From Candidatus Thorarchaeota archaeon (GTDB taxonomy: Archaea > Asgardarchaeota > Thorarchaeia > Thorarchaeales > Thorarchaeaceae), in contig JAEOSL010000030.1 in NCBI GenBank assembly GCA_016840385.1, positions 1-31,852 of the forward strand: 31,852 nucleotides of DNA. Reading direction: 5' to 3'. A program made the translations under genes and the position numbers. Under the pieces are notes generated by a model, which saw nothing but the letters and a program-made list of their open reading frames with translations, searched no databases and had not been told where the DNA came from. Of the stretch, positions 8,508-15,202 are shown one piece after another (the stretch's first letter is position 1; every line of letters begins with the position of its first letter).

Positions 8508-8929
8508 GCAAGAATCATGTCACGAGGAGAATAGGTTCCAGTATCTAGCACATGGTCCCAGTAGATAGAATCATCACTATCGAAATCAGGAAGTCCCTCA
8601 CTGCGACCAAGCCATCGCCAACAGGGTACTGTACCAACAAGCTCCAGTTGATAGAGATTAGCCCGGGTAGCATTGAACTTTACTTCAAGGAGAGTTCCCT
8701 CGGGGAGTGTATCAATATCTACAACATCGAGAAGGGATTTTCCATTGGACCGCTTTTCTCCAATCTGTGAGAGATAATATCTGACCTCTTTTCCTGAATG
8801 TGAATCAGGTAAAATGATAGCTACATGTGGTCGGGCAACAGGATCCCACCATCTAGGAACCGCAGGTCTTCTGATTACATAGTCAATGACCGTATCAATC
8901 CGTGTGGAATAGTCCAGTTGAATCGTCAT
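8504..8929 (-). CDS. Hypothetical protein, about 141 residues
   Basis: I do not recognise a family. The protein is soluble, with mixed alpha/beta composition and many Trp residues (RRPAVPRWWDP, VPCWRWLG, IYWDHVLD). An upstream in-frame ATG at 8947 would add six residues. I prefer ATG 8929 because a TATA box at 8957-8964 would place the transcription start near 8935 and because GGAGAGG directly precedes it. The 3' end overlaps the convergent MBL gene by four bases. Confidence 0.6.
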   Translation of the reverse strand: MTIQLDYSTRIDTVIDYVIRRPAVPRWWDPVARPHVAIILPDSHSGKEVRYYLSQIGEKRSNGKSLLDVVDIDTLPEGTLLEVKFNATRANLYQLELVGTVPCWRWLGRSEGLPDFDSDDSIYWDHVLDTGTYSPRDMILA

Positions 8930-8956
8930 CCTCTCCAAGTAACCCATCTCTTTCTC

Positions 8957-8964
8957 TGTATATA
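8957..8964 (-). promoter_or_regulatory. TATA box for the hypothetical gene at 8504-8929
   Basis: The minus strand reads CCTTATATACAG across this site, about 30 bases before ATG 8929. The spacing argues against ATG 8947 as the start. Confidence 0.5.
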
Positions 8965-9132
8965 AGGAAGGTTCGAGTATTACAGAGTCTCTCTGGGTTA
9001 GTTATATGCCACGTAGACTCGCTCTAAATTGTTAGTAATACAGGGGCACGTATAGGAAAAAACAGCATCCTAACTTCCCTTTACTTCCACTGCAACCTAT
9101 ACTTAACAAATGGCCATGTCCAGATGCTAAGA

Positions 9133-9444
9133 CTAGTCCTCTGCAGGTAGTCCAACTATGAGAGGGCGCCCCTCGACGATAGAACGGGTCACCTTTTCCC
9201 GAGCGCTGACCAGTAGTCTCCATATCGTACCTCGGGAAACCCCCATTGCAGAGCCAGCTTGTTCTTGATACATTCCCTCAAGATCGACAAGTCTCAATAC
9301 TTCGACCTCTGCTAGGTCAATATAGATTGACTCGCCGCTACCTTTTGGCTCTGGTACCATTGTTTTAGCAAACGGCGTACCCTTTATTTTTGGTTGAATA
9401 GGAAACCTTCCACGGCCTCCTTTCCTTTTTCTGTGCATCTGCAT
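9133..9444 (-). CDS. DUF134 (UPF0251) helix-turn-helix DNA-binding protein
   Basis: 103 residues, the family's usual length. The basic N-terminus (RKRKGGRGRFP) is followed by the hallmark run IDLAEVEVLRLVDLEGMYQE, then the recognition region SAMGVSRGTIWRLLVSAREKV and the closing VEGRPLIV. Family members act as small sigma-70 region-4-like HTH proteins and very often sit beside NifX/NifB-like and MinD-ferredoxin genes, as here. It probably regulates the neighbouring operon or itself. Two candidate operators are nearby: the 18-base palindrome at 9497-9514, just upstream of its start, and the paired palindromes at 12194-12231. The starts ATG 9444 and ATG 9438 cannot be separated. Confidence 0.88.
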   Translation of the reverse strand: MQMHRKRKGGRGRFPIQPKIKGTPFAKTMVPEPKGSGESIYIDLAEVEVLRLVDLEGMYQEQAGSAMGVSRGTIWRLLVSAREKVTRSIVEGRPLIVGLPAED

Positions 9445-9496
9445 CCCAGATTATGATATACACCCCTTCTTATTACACTTTTTAACCTACTCAAAT

Positions 9497-9514
9497 TTGG
9501 AATAATTGTTCCAA
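9497..9514. promoter_or_regulatory. 18-base palindrome upstream of DUF134 gene
   Basis: TTGGAATAATTGTTCCAA is symmetric in 8 of its 9 base pairs; only one T/G pair breaks it. It is 53-70 bases before the DUF134 start and downstream of the MinD gene stop. It is a plausible binding site for a dimeric regulator. Confidence 0.5.
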
Positions 9515-9571
9515 TGCACGATTTTTGAGCTTTATTCCATTAATTAGCTAACTAACTGAACTCCTCATCTA

Positions 9572-10435
9572 CTATGGAAGTAGCTCTATGATACGCTTCC
9601 ACACTTTCCTTAGAAGTTGAGAAATCTCATTATCAGGAGCAAACTCTGGAAGTGTTGTTGCTGCTACCATTGAGTCAGTCATGATATGATCAAACTTAAT
9701 TTTACCAAGGATTTCAATATCGTTATCTTTACAGTATCTCTCAATTGCTTCGGTATTTTCCATATTCAGATCGAATTTATTGATAATTACTGTAGCTTTG
9801 ATTTTGAATTTTGCAAGCAATTCCTGAACTCGCTCCATATCATGAATTCCCGACAGGGTTGGCTCTGTCACTATAACACCCAACTTGATTCCGGTCACAG
9901 TCGCAATCACTGGACATCCGATACCCGGAGAACCATCAATGAGAACGGTGGATACTCCATTATCAGTCGCAATCTTTGAGGCTAATTTTCTAACTTCAGT
10001 GACTAATTTTCCAGAGTTGCCTTCACCAGGTAAGAGTTTTGCATGTGCCATCCGACCTACTCTTGTATCAGAATCATATAGGTTGCCAGATTGACGATCT
10101 ACCATCTGTATAGCATTTTCTGGACAAACAATTTCACATACACCACAACCTTCGCATGCAATTGGGTCTATTTTCGAACCAGTAATTGCATTGAATCTAC
10201 ATGCTGTTTCGCATAATCCACAGTCTGTACAGAGATCATAGTCAACTACAGCAACTTTACCCCCGATAAATTCGTTTGTTGTTCTATTTGTTGGATTGAG
10301 CAGTATGTGAAGATCAGGGGCATCAACATCACAATCTGCCATGACAATCTCATCTGCGATAAGCCCTAGGGCTGCGCATACTGTTGTTTTTCCGGTACCG
10401 CCTTTACCGCTTATGACAGCAACTTCATTTGCCAT
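9572..10435 (-). CDS. MinD/Mrp-type P-loop ATPase with inserted 2x[4Fe-4S] ferredoxin domain
   Basis: 287 residues. The deviant Walker A GKGGTGKTT lies at residues 10-18. A ferredoxin domain at about 60-115 carries two cysteine sets: CTDCGLCETAC and CEGCGVCEIVC, each followed by a further Pro- or Arg-containing loop. Walker B is LIDGSPGIGCPV (about 166-177). It ends KRIIELLP. This family is the COG1149-type ATPase, usually encoded as a pair with NifX-like and DUF134 proteins. Roles in iron-sulfur or cofactor assembly are proposed, but not proven. Its start overlaps the end of the upstream paralogue by 11 bases, so the two are translationally coupled. A tandem TAG TAG stop sits in a small inverted repeat. 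Confidence 0.92.
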   Translation of the reverse strand: MANEVAVISGKGGTGKTTVCAALGLIADEIVMADCDVDAPDLHILLNPTNRTTNEFIGGKVAVVDYDLCTDCGLCETACRFNAITGSKIDPIACEGCGVCEIVCPENAIQMVDRQSGNLYDSDTRVGRMAHAKLLPGEGNSGKLVTEVRKLASKIATDNGVSTVLIDGSPGIGCPVIATVTGIKLGVIVTEPTLSGIHDMERVQELLAKFKIKATVIINKFDLNMENTEAIERYCKDNDIEILGKIKFDHIMTDSMVAATTLPEFAPDNEISQLLRKVWKRIIELLP

Positions 10436-11267
10436 TTTTTACTAACCTCTCTATATGATTAAATAAGTCCTTGAATTTCTGACGCCATTCAGGCATCTCT
10501 TGTACAAATGGGACTCCACGAGAATAGAGCTCCGCAATATGTCGATCAAAAGGAATTTCCATCAGTATCTCAAGGTCATTCTCTTTACAGTACTTTACTA
10601 CTCCATCATCACCAATGCCTGCTCTGTTGATAATTATCCCGAGGGGCATTCCTAATTCACGAACAACATCAACAGTCATTGCCAGGTCATGTAACCCAAA
10701 CGGTGTAGGCTCAGTGACAAGAACTAGGTAGTCACTCTCCTTCATTGTTTCCAAGACAGGACAAGCAGTTCCAGGTGGCGCATCAAGAATATTGAGTCCA
10801 TCCTTTGAGATGTGGGTCTTTACTGCGTGAATTACAGTTGTTGCAATCGGTTCTCCAATCTTGAGTTCTCCATATACAAGATGTATATCCTCAATATCTG
10901 ATTCGTGGATATTCCCAATTGGTCTTTCCACCTCGGTGATGGCTTTTTCAGGACAGACTATAGCACAACCACCGCAAGAATGACACATTTCATTGAATAT
11001 CATTACCTTAGTCTTACCTACAAACATTGCATTGAATTGACAGAATTCTGCACACTTTCCACAGAGCGTACATTTTTCTTGGTCAACAATCGGTGTAGGA
11101 ACCGTTACAGGGGATGTTTGCATATCGTCAGGATGAAGAAGAGTATGTACATTAGGTTCTTCTACATCACAGTCCAACAGCTTTGCAGAATCTAACGATA
11201 AAGCCAGATTAACTGCTACTGTAGTCTTTCCAGTACCTCCTTTTCCAGATGCCACTGTAATAATCAA
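10425..11267 (-). CDS. MinD/Mrp-type P-loop ATPase with inserted 2x[4Fe-4S] ferredoxin domain (paralogue)
   Basis: About 280 residues. It has the Walker A GKGGTGKTT near the N-terminus, ferredoxin cysteines CTLCGKCAEFC and CHSCGGCAIVC, and Walker B NILDAPPGTACPV. It is a clear paralogue of the gene at 9572 and the two probably form a heterodimer, as proposed for such pairs (inference). A GTG at 11321 would add 18 residues and overlap the NifX gene. I prefer TTG 11267 because the family begins just before the (I/V)ASGKGG strand and GGAAGTGG lies four bases upstream of the TTG. It belongs to the minus-strand operon with 11299-12176. Confidence 0.9.
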   Translation of the reverse strand: MIITVASGKGGTGKTTVAVNLALSLDSAKLLDCDVEEPNVHTLLHPDDMQTSPVTVPTPIVDQEKCTLCGKCAEFCQFNAMFVGKTKVMIFNEMCHSCGGCAIVCPEKAITEVERPIGNIHESDIEDIHLVYGELKIGEPIATTVIHAVKTHISKDGLNILDAPPGTACPVLETMKESDYLVLVTEPTPFGLHDLAMTVDVVRELGMPLGIIINRAGIGDDGVVKYCKENDLEILMEIPFDRHIAELYSRGVPFVQEMPEWRQKFKDLFNHIERLVKNGK

Positions 11268-11298
11268 TAAACCACTTCCATGAATCAATTTGTAAGTG

Positions 11299-11667
11299 TT
11301 ATTTGTGATGAGCTTCCGCACAGCCCTCAGTGAGTTCGTCTAGCTGCTTTTGTGTATACGCTCGAACCAAATCCTCAACTGAACTACTATTTGCTCGAAG
11401 AACTGCTATGTTCTTGGACTGGAAATTCATAATTCCTCGGGGGCCCATTCCTTGCACAATTATTGCTTGGGGTTGATGTTGTAAAACATTATCATGAGCA
11501 TGACCCTTCCCACCAGAATGTTCTCCCGTATTCGGATGGATCATAATTTCAATAGTATTCCCATGCTCATCCAAATCTATTACAGTGAAGTATGGTGCTC
11601 TCCCAAAATGAGCGGCAACCACCTTACCTTCAGAGTCTTGTGTCGGAATAAGTATCCTGCTTGTCAC
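11299..11667 (-). CDS. NifX/NifB-like (dinitrogenase iron-molybdenum cofactor-binding) domain protein
   Basis: 122 residues. It opens with RILIPTQDSEGKVVAAHFGRAPYFTVIDLDEHG, the classic start of the dinitrogenase FeMo-cofactor family. A His-rich insert follows (GEHSGGKGHAHDNVLQHQPQ, residues about 48-68), then IIVQGMGPRGIMNF and a C-terminal helix with CAEAHHK. In nitrogen-fixing organisms relatives carry FeMo-cofactor precursors, but there are no nif structural genes here, so a more general metal-cluster carrier role is likely. It overlaps the preceding gene by ATGA (11664-11667). Confidence 0.9.
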   Translation of the reverse strand: MTSRILIPTQDSEGKVVAAHFGRAPYFTVIDLDEHGNTIEIMIHPNTGEHSGGKGHAHDNVLQHQPQAIIVQGMGPRGIMNFQSKNIAVLRANSSSVEDLVRAYTQKQLDELTEGCAEAHHK

Positions 11668-12176
11668 AGATTTCCACCTCCGCCACCTCGATGGCGTCTT
11701 CCACGTCCTTGACCGCCACCACGACCATATCCGCCTCCTCCGCCCATTCCTCCACCGCCGCGGCCCATACCGCCTCCGCGACCCATGCCCAGCCCTCGTC
11801 CTGGACCACCTTGACCCTTTCCAACATTAGCTGGACCAGGGGTTGTTAGCTCCTGCAATGTACCAGTCTTGTAGCTCTCAATTGCAGCTTTTACAGTACC
11901 TGACACTCCCGTCATTACTTTTATTCCTGAGTCCTGCAATGCAGGGAATGCATTAGGACCAGCACTACCAGTTAGTACAGCTTCTACATTCATAGAAGCT
12001 ACTGTCTGAGCTGCTCTAATTCCAGCACCACCTGAAGCCATTGCGGCCTCATTTGAAATGGCCTCAAAGTCTAATGTTTCAGGATCGGTTATTATGAAGT
12101 AGGCGCACCTACCAAATCGTGGATCAACTGTTGATTCCAAAGTTGGACCCGATGATGTAACGCAAATTTTCATCAT
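11664..12176 (-). CDS. NifX/NifB-like domain protein with Gly/Arg-rich tail
   Basis: 170 residues. The first 112 or so form the cofactor-binding fold: MKICVTSSGPTLESTVDPRF, GRCAYFIITD, GGAGIRAAQTVASMNVEAVLTGSAGPNAF and a C-terminal helix. The last 50 or so are almost only Gly with Arg and Met (repeated GMGRGGG units), a low-complexity tail often seen on this protein next to MinD-ferredoxin pairs. It is the first gene of a four-gene operon running to 9572. ATG 12176 and ATG 12173 are both possible. The palindromic operator pair at 12194-12231 lies directly upstream. Confidence 0.9.
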   Translation of the reverse strand: MMKICVTSSGPTLESTVDPRFGRCAYFIITDPETLDFEAISNEAAMASGGAGIRAAQTVASMNVEAVLTGSAGPNAFPALQDSGIKVMTGVSGTVKAAIESYKTGTLQELTTPGPANVGKGQGGPGRGLGMGRGGGMGRGGGGMGGGGGYGRGGGQGRGRRHRGGGGGNL

Positions 12177-12193
12177 TGTTCATACCTTTTATA

Positions 12194-12231
12194 ATGAATA
12201 CTGATTCACTATTAATATGAATACTGATTCA
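12194..12231. promoter_or_regulatory. Two identical palindromic operators before the NifX/MinD operon
   Basis: ATGAATACTGATTCA occurs exactly at 12194-12208 and 12217-12231, 23 bases apart, close to two helical turns. Each contains the palindrome TGAAT-N4-ATTCA. They cover the likely promoter (TATA candidates TATTAATA 12211-12218 and TTTAAA 12232-12237), so a bound dimer pair would block transcription. Confidence 0.65.
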
Positions 12232-12296
12232 TTTAAAGTCATCGGTATTTGCACAGAATTGGTCTAGATATCTTCCACAAAATCCCAGAGTGAAGT

Positions 12297-12305
12297 GTTT
12301 AAAAC
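12297..12305. repeat. GTTTAAAAC motif at the downstream end of the first tnpB
   Basis: GTTTAAAAC lies 8 bases outside the tnpB stop and is the inverse of GTTTTAAAC found twice beyond the other end of the gene (14069-14077, 14162-14170). It may mark the element's end. Confidence 0.35.
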
Positions 12306-12312
12306 CCATATC

Positions 12313-14052
12313 TTACAATTGTGAGTGAACTGTAAGAGACTCCTGTGTTTCACATTTCTCACGACTGCTGTCACCAGCCTCCGATAGAACGGAGTCTTTC
12401 AAAGTGTCATGAGCTTTGCCCCTCTTCACTGGAACATCGTTCCTCCGATGGGACCCGGCTTCTGTCCGCTGCATCGATTCACACGCACCAGATGGTGTGA
12501 TAGCAGACGGTGTTTCCACAGCATTTACCATGGCAGGGTCTTCACTCCTCGCAGTAGATTCTGTAAGAATCATCTGGTCATAAGAGTCGGCCACGGACTC
12601 CCCTGTCGAGGCTGGCGTCCTCTGGGGGAGTGCGGACTTCCCATGAGAAGAACGAGTCTTCCTCCGGGCTTTCAGTATGGCCCTATCCTTGACGGTGAGC
12701 CACATCCCTAGTCCGTTCTCATTCCTCAGTGAGGGGATGAGCATAATAAGGCGCTTCCCGATGTTGAGAGCACCATTCAGGTCGGCATTTGTCTTCAATC
12801 CACAGGTGGTACAGATGAAGAGGTTCTGTCGGGGTCTCTGTCCTTTGTGTCCGCACTTGTGACACATGATAGAGGTCCATTGCTCTGGGACTGCAAGATA
12901 TCGTTTGGTATCAAATCCAAGAGAAGCAAGCTTGTGACCTAGCATCTCACGAATTCTCGCAAAGGCCCAGCGATGGATCATCCCTCTGAACCTTCTTCCT
13001 CGATAGTTGCCTTTTCGAGCAGCATTTCTGATACCCTTCAGTTTGCCAATTGAAACATAGAGGTCATAGATCTCGGTCATTTTGTTGATGTAGTCCGAGA
13101 TATCTCTGATCAATTTCTTGTCAAACTCTCTACTGACACGCTCTCTCTTTCCACTTAGATCCCTGAGCTGGGCAGTTACTCTATCAGGATTCTCCCCTTT
13201 GGTAATGAGCTGTTCCTTCTCGTATTGCAGGGAAGCAACCCGCTCATCAAGTGTCTTCATCCGCTTAAGCTTGTCCTCCTGTTTCCAGTAGCGAACCTGT
13301 CTGTAGCCCTTTCTTGTGAGAAGGACGGAGCAAGCAGTCTTCTTTATCCCAAGGTCGATCGATAGTACAGCAGGAGGTCTTCCAGTAGAATCGATTTTTT
13401 CAATAGCGAGCGTCACCGTAAAGATTACCCACCATTTTCTATTGGAGTCCTTGAAGATTCGAACTGTCTTGACCTCTCCCTCTTTCATCTGATTGAGATG
13501 ATAAGAAGAGATAGAGAGGGGAATCATGAGTCTATCGTGTCGTACTCGACCCTGTGATATCGAGTCCAAGGAGTTTCTAAGTTTCAACCAGTGACGAATC
13601 TCAAGCTCCGGTGTATACACCAGCTTGAAACGCTGAGTAAATGCAAATCGCGGGATCTTTCGGGTTGAGTATCCTTTTGTCCTAAGAGGTTTAGAACCCC
13701 CTCGTTCTAGATAGCTCTGCCACATGGCAATAGCTGTATCTCGACACTCCTGAAACTCATTCACAGAGATGTTCGGAAATCTAACCTTGAAGTCATGGGG
13801 AACATAACTTCTGCTAGCCTTACCCTTGGAAGCTGTCAGGGTGAGTTCTTCCAACTTTGAAGTATTGATTCTTGTCTTTTTCTTCCCTGTCAGCAATTCG
13901 TCTTCATACCGTTCAATCACTCCAAGATAGGCCTTGATGACCCTACTATCTCTCCCAGTAATCCGGTTGAGACGAGTCTTCTGTCTATCAGTCATGGAGT
14001 CCCAATTTATCGGGACCTTAACACTGATTATCGTACCCTTGGAGCGACCCAT
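12313..14052 (-). CDS. tnpB: TnpB RNA-guided nuclease (IS605 OrfB family) with rearranged RuvC site
   Basis: 579 residues, longer than the usual 370-450. RuvC-I is LSIDLGIKK (D233). At RuvC-II the usual IxxEdLkgI motif reads YVSIGKLKGIRNA, so the catalytic Glu is Gly336. A Glu (E390) sits instead in VPEQWTS just before the zinc ribbon CHKCG...CTTCG (C397/C400/C414/C417). RuvC-III is NADLNGALNI (D424). A G at RuvC-II plus E before the zinc ribbon is the rearranged-site arrangement seen in some archaeal TnpBs, so it may still cut. The last 140 or so residues form a polar, low-complexity tail. Its DNA probably doubles as the guide (omega) RNA region. Confidence 0.88.
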   Translation of the reverse strand: MGRSKGTIISVKVPINWDSMTDRQKTRLNRITGRDSRVIKAYLGVIERYEDELLTGKKKTRINTSKLEELTLTASKGKASRSYVPHDFKVRFPNISVNEFQECRDTAIAMWQSYLERGGSKPLRTKGYSTRKIPRFAFTQRFKLVYTPELEIRHWLKLRNSLDSISQGRVRHDRLMIPLSISSYHLNQMKEGEVKTVRIFKDSNRKWWVIFTVTLAIEKIDSTGRPPAVLSIDLGIKKTACSVLLTRKGYRQVRYWKQEDKLKRMKTLDERVASLQYEKEQLITKGENPDRVTAQLRDLSGKRERVSREFDKKLIRDISDYINKMTEIYDLYVSIGKLKGIRNAARKGNYRGRRFRGMIHRWAFARIREMLGHKLASLGFDTKRYLAVPEQWTSIMCHKCGHKGQRPRQNLFICTTCGLKTNADLNGALNIGKRLIMLIPSLRNENGLGMWLTVKDRAILKARRKTRSSHGKSALPQRTPASTGESVADSYDQMILTESTARSEDPAMVNAVETPSAITPSGACESMQRTEAGSHRRNDVPVKRGKAHDTLKDSVLSEAGDSSREKCETQESLTVHSQL

Positions 14053-14066
14053 TCATTTCACCTGAA

Positions 14067-14172
14067 CCGTTTTAAACTTCTGACCTTTCTCTTTCGAGTT
14101 CACTCCCATCCTTATCCCCAAGAATGGTTATGTACTCCTACTCTTTTCTATTACACAACCCGTTTTAAACTT
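14067..14172 (+). repeat. 13-base direct repeat CCGTTTTAAACTT
   Basis: Exact copies lie at 14067-14079 and 14160-14172, upstream of tnpB. The 80 bases between hold no ORF I can support. They may be nested insertion boundaries or the left end of the tnpB element. Confidence 0.45.
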
Positions 14173-14251
14173 ATTAAGCAAAATACTGATATTATTCTAT
14201 TCCAGAAATAGATGTATTCTATAACACTAGTCAATTTGCAAACAGATTATA

Positions 14252-14267
14252 ATTACTTATAAGTAAT
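14252..14267. promoter_or_regulatory. Perfect 16-base palindrome containing the TATA box of the giant-protein operon
   Basis: ATTACTTATAAGTAAT is fully self-complementary and its centre CTTATAAG is the best TATA box upstream of ATG 14303. The distance gives a leader of about 17 bases. A dimer bound here would exclude TBP, so the operon is probably repressed. Confidence 0.6.
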
Positions 14268-14302
14268 AGTACATACTGATAACAAGCTAGGTTGAGTTCA
14301 AA

Positions 14303-14542
14303 ATGAATAGATTTTCGTGTTTTATGGACCCCGCCACACATTTTCCAGACACTACTAGATGGCCCAGAGATGCATTAGAAACCCATTATTTCGCCTTTTG
14401 GAATGAGATAATTCCTGATCTACAGGGTTATAGGGTCCACCCCGTTAAAACATTCTGTATGCCCGTACACAATAAACAAGATTGCTATGTACAGGTGTAC
14501 AGAAGGGATAAAATACTATGTGCGTCCGTACAGAAGATGTGA
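14303..14542 (+). CDS. Small protein, first gene of the giant-protein operon
   Basis: 79 residues, no family recognised. It is rich in aromatic residues and His and has four Cys (C6, C52, C61, C73), the last three after residue 50. There is no obvious signal peptide or helix-turn-helix. It is supported by its position behind the palindromic promoter and by the six-base gap to the next gene. It could be a small regulator or antitoxin-like partner, which is speculation. It ends with two consecutive TGA stops. Confidence 0.5.
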   Translation: MNRFSCFMDPATHFPDTTRWPRDALETHYFAFWNEIIPDLQGYRVHPVKTFCMPVHNKQDCYVQVYRRDKILCASVQKM

Positions 14543-14548
14543 TGATCA

Positions 14549-15202
14549 ATGTCTTTACGATTAGAAACCCACCCAACTCTAGATGAGATTGAAGAGTTCA
14601 GAAGATCCGAGTCCACCACGATATACATCAAGAGCCCTATCATGCAAGGAGCGGCTGGACTTTTGATTGGGTCCGTCTGGCGTGCAGACTATTCCGATAG
14701 ATCAATCCGTCTACTAAATTTGAACCTTATCTCGCATTATGAGAAGGTTCCTCTCACTCCCTTTGCTATCCCTGATAGACATCTTCGTGCTATTCGAAAG
14801 ATTGGAGCAGCATTATTCAATGTGCAACGATTTGATAGATTATTCTTTATTGACAGGTCTATTTCATCAACAGGTTATATCGTCAATCGAGATAACGAAA
14901 CTCGTTTGTTTCTTGATCGCATGGATGCAGAATTGTATGTTTCCCAGACCGGTGAAAGAGCAGAGATAGCGACCCAACCACTCACTAAGAAGACCTCCCG
15001 CAAGGCTCAGAAGAATAGTGCAGAGATTCGGACTGAGATACTTCGGCTAATGACTCAGGTCATGACCGGGATGAGTGCATTGAAGCAACTCAAGGCTCTG
15101 AAGGAACGGGGTATAGAACTCAAAGAACTAGAGAAGATCTGGCGTGATGCACATGAACAAGACAATCTCCCAGCTATCCTTGGGACACTCCTCTACGAGT
15201 AA
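14549..15202 (+). CDS. Unknown protein, second gene of the giant-protein operon
   Basis: 217 residues, no family recognised. The first 135 or so are mixed alpha/beta with patches such as IYIKSPIMQGAAGLLIGSVW and RLFFIDRSISSTGYIVNRD. A Lys-rich stretch (LTKKTSRKAQKNSAE, about 144-158) leads to a helical C-terminus with heptad-like Leu spacing (MSALKQLKALKERGIELKEL), likely a coiled coil or protein-contact helix. The giant downstream gene begins inside its last 56 bases, so the two are co-translated and likely act together. Base composition is higher in G+C than in the flanking housekeeping genes. Confidence 0.7.
   Translation: MSLRLETHPTLDEIEEFRRSESTTIYIKSPIMQGAAGLLIGSVWRADYSDRSIRLLNLNLISHYEKVPLTPFAIPDRHLRAIRKIGAALFNVQRFDRLFFIDRSISSTGYIVNRDNETRLFLDRMDAELYVSQTGERAEIATQPLTKKTSRKAQKNSAEIRTEILRLMTQVMTGMSALKQLKALKERGIELKELEKIWRDAHEQDNLPAILGTLLYE

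Larger units (their letters stand above)
12297..14172 (-). mobile_element. IS200/IS605-type element carrying only tnpB (approximate bounds)
   Basis: A lone tnpB without tnpA, as in IS1341-type elements. The limits are tentative. The downstream side shows CTTACA...TGTAAG (12312-12336) spanning the tnpB stop and GTTTAAAAC at 12297. The upstream side has two copies of GTTTTAAAC. The true ends need comparison with other copies. Confidence 0.4.

Noticed and set aside
9032..9223. Minus-strand ORF downstream of and overlapping the DUF134 gene
   Set aside because: It overlaps the end of the DUF134 gene in another frame, has no recognisable pattern, and no promoter.
11661..11849. Plus-strand ORF rich in Ser, Thr and Ala
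   Set aside because: It is opposite the Gly/Arg-rich tail of the NifX-like protein, where codon bias keeps the complement open. No start signal was seen.
12409..12862. Plus-strand ORFs opposite the first tnpB
   Set aside because: Composition is unlike a protein, they overlap conserved zinc-ribbon codons, and neither has a promoter or ribosome binding site.
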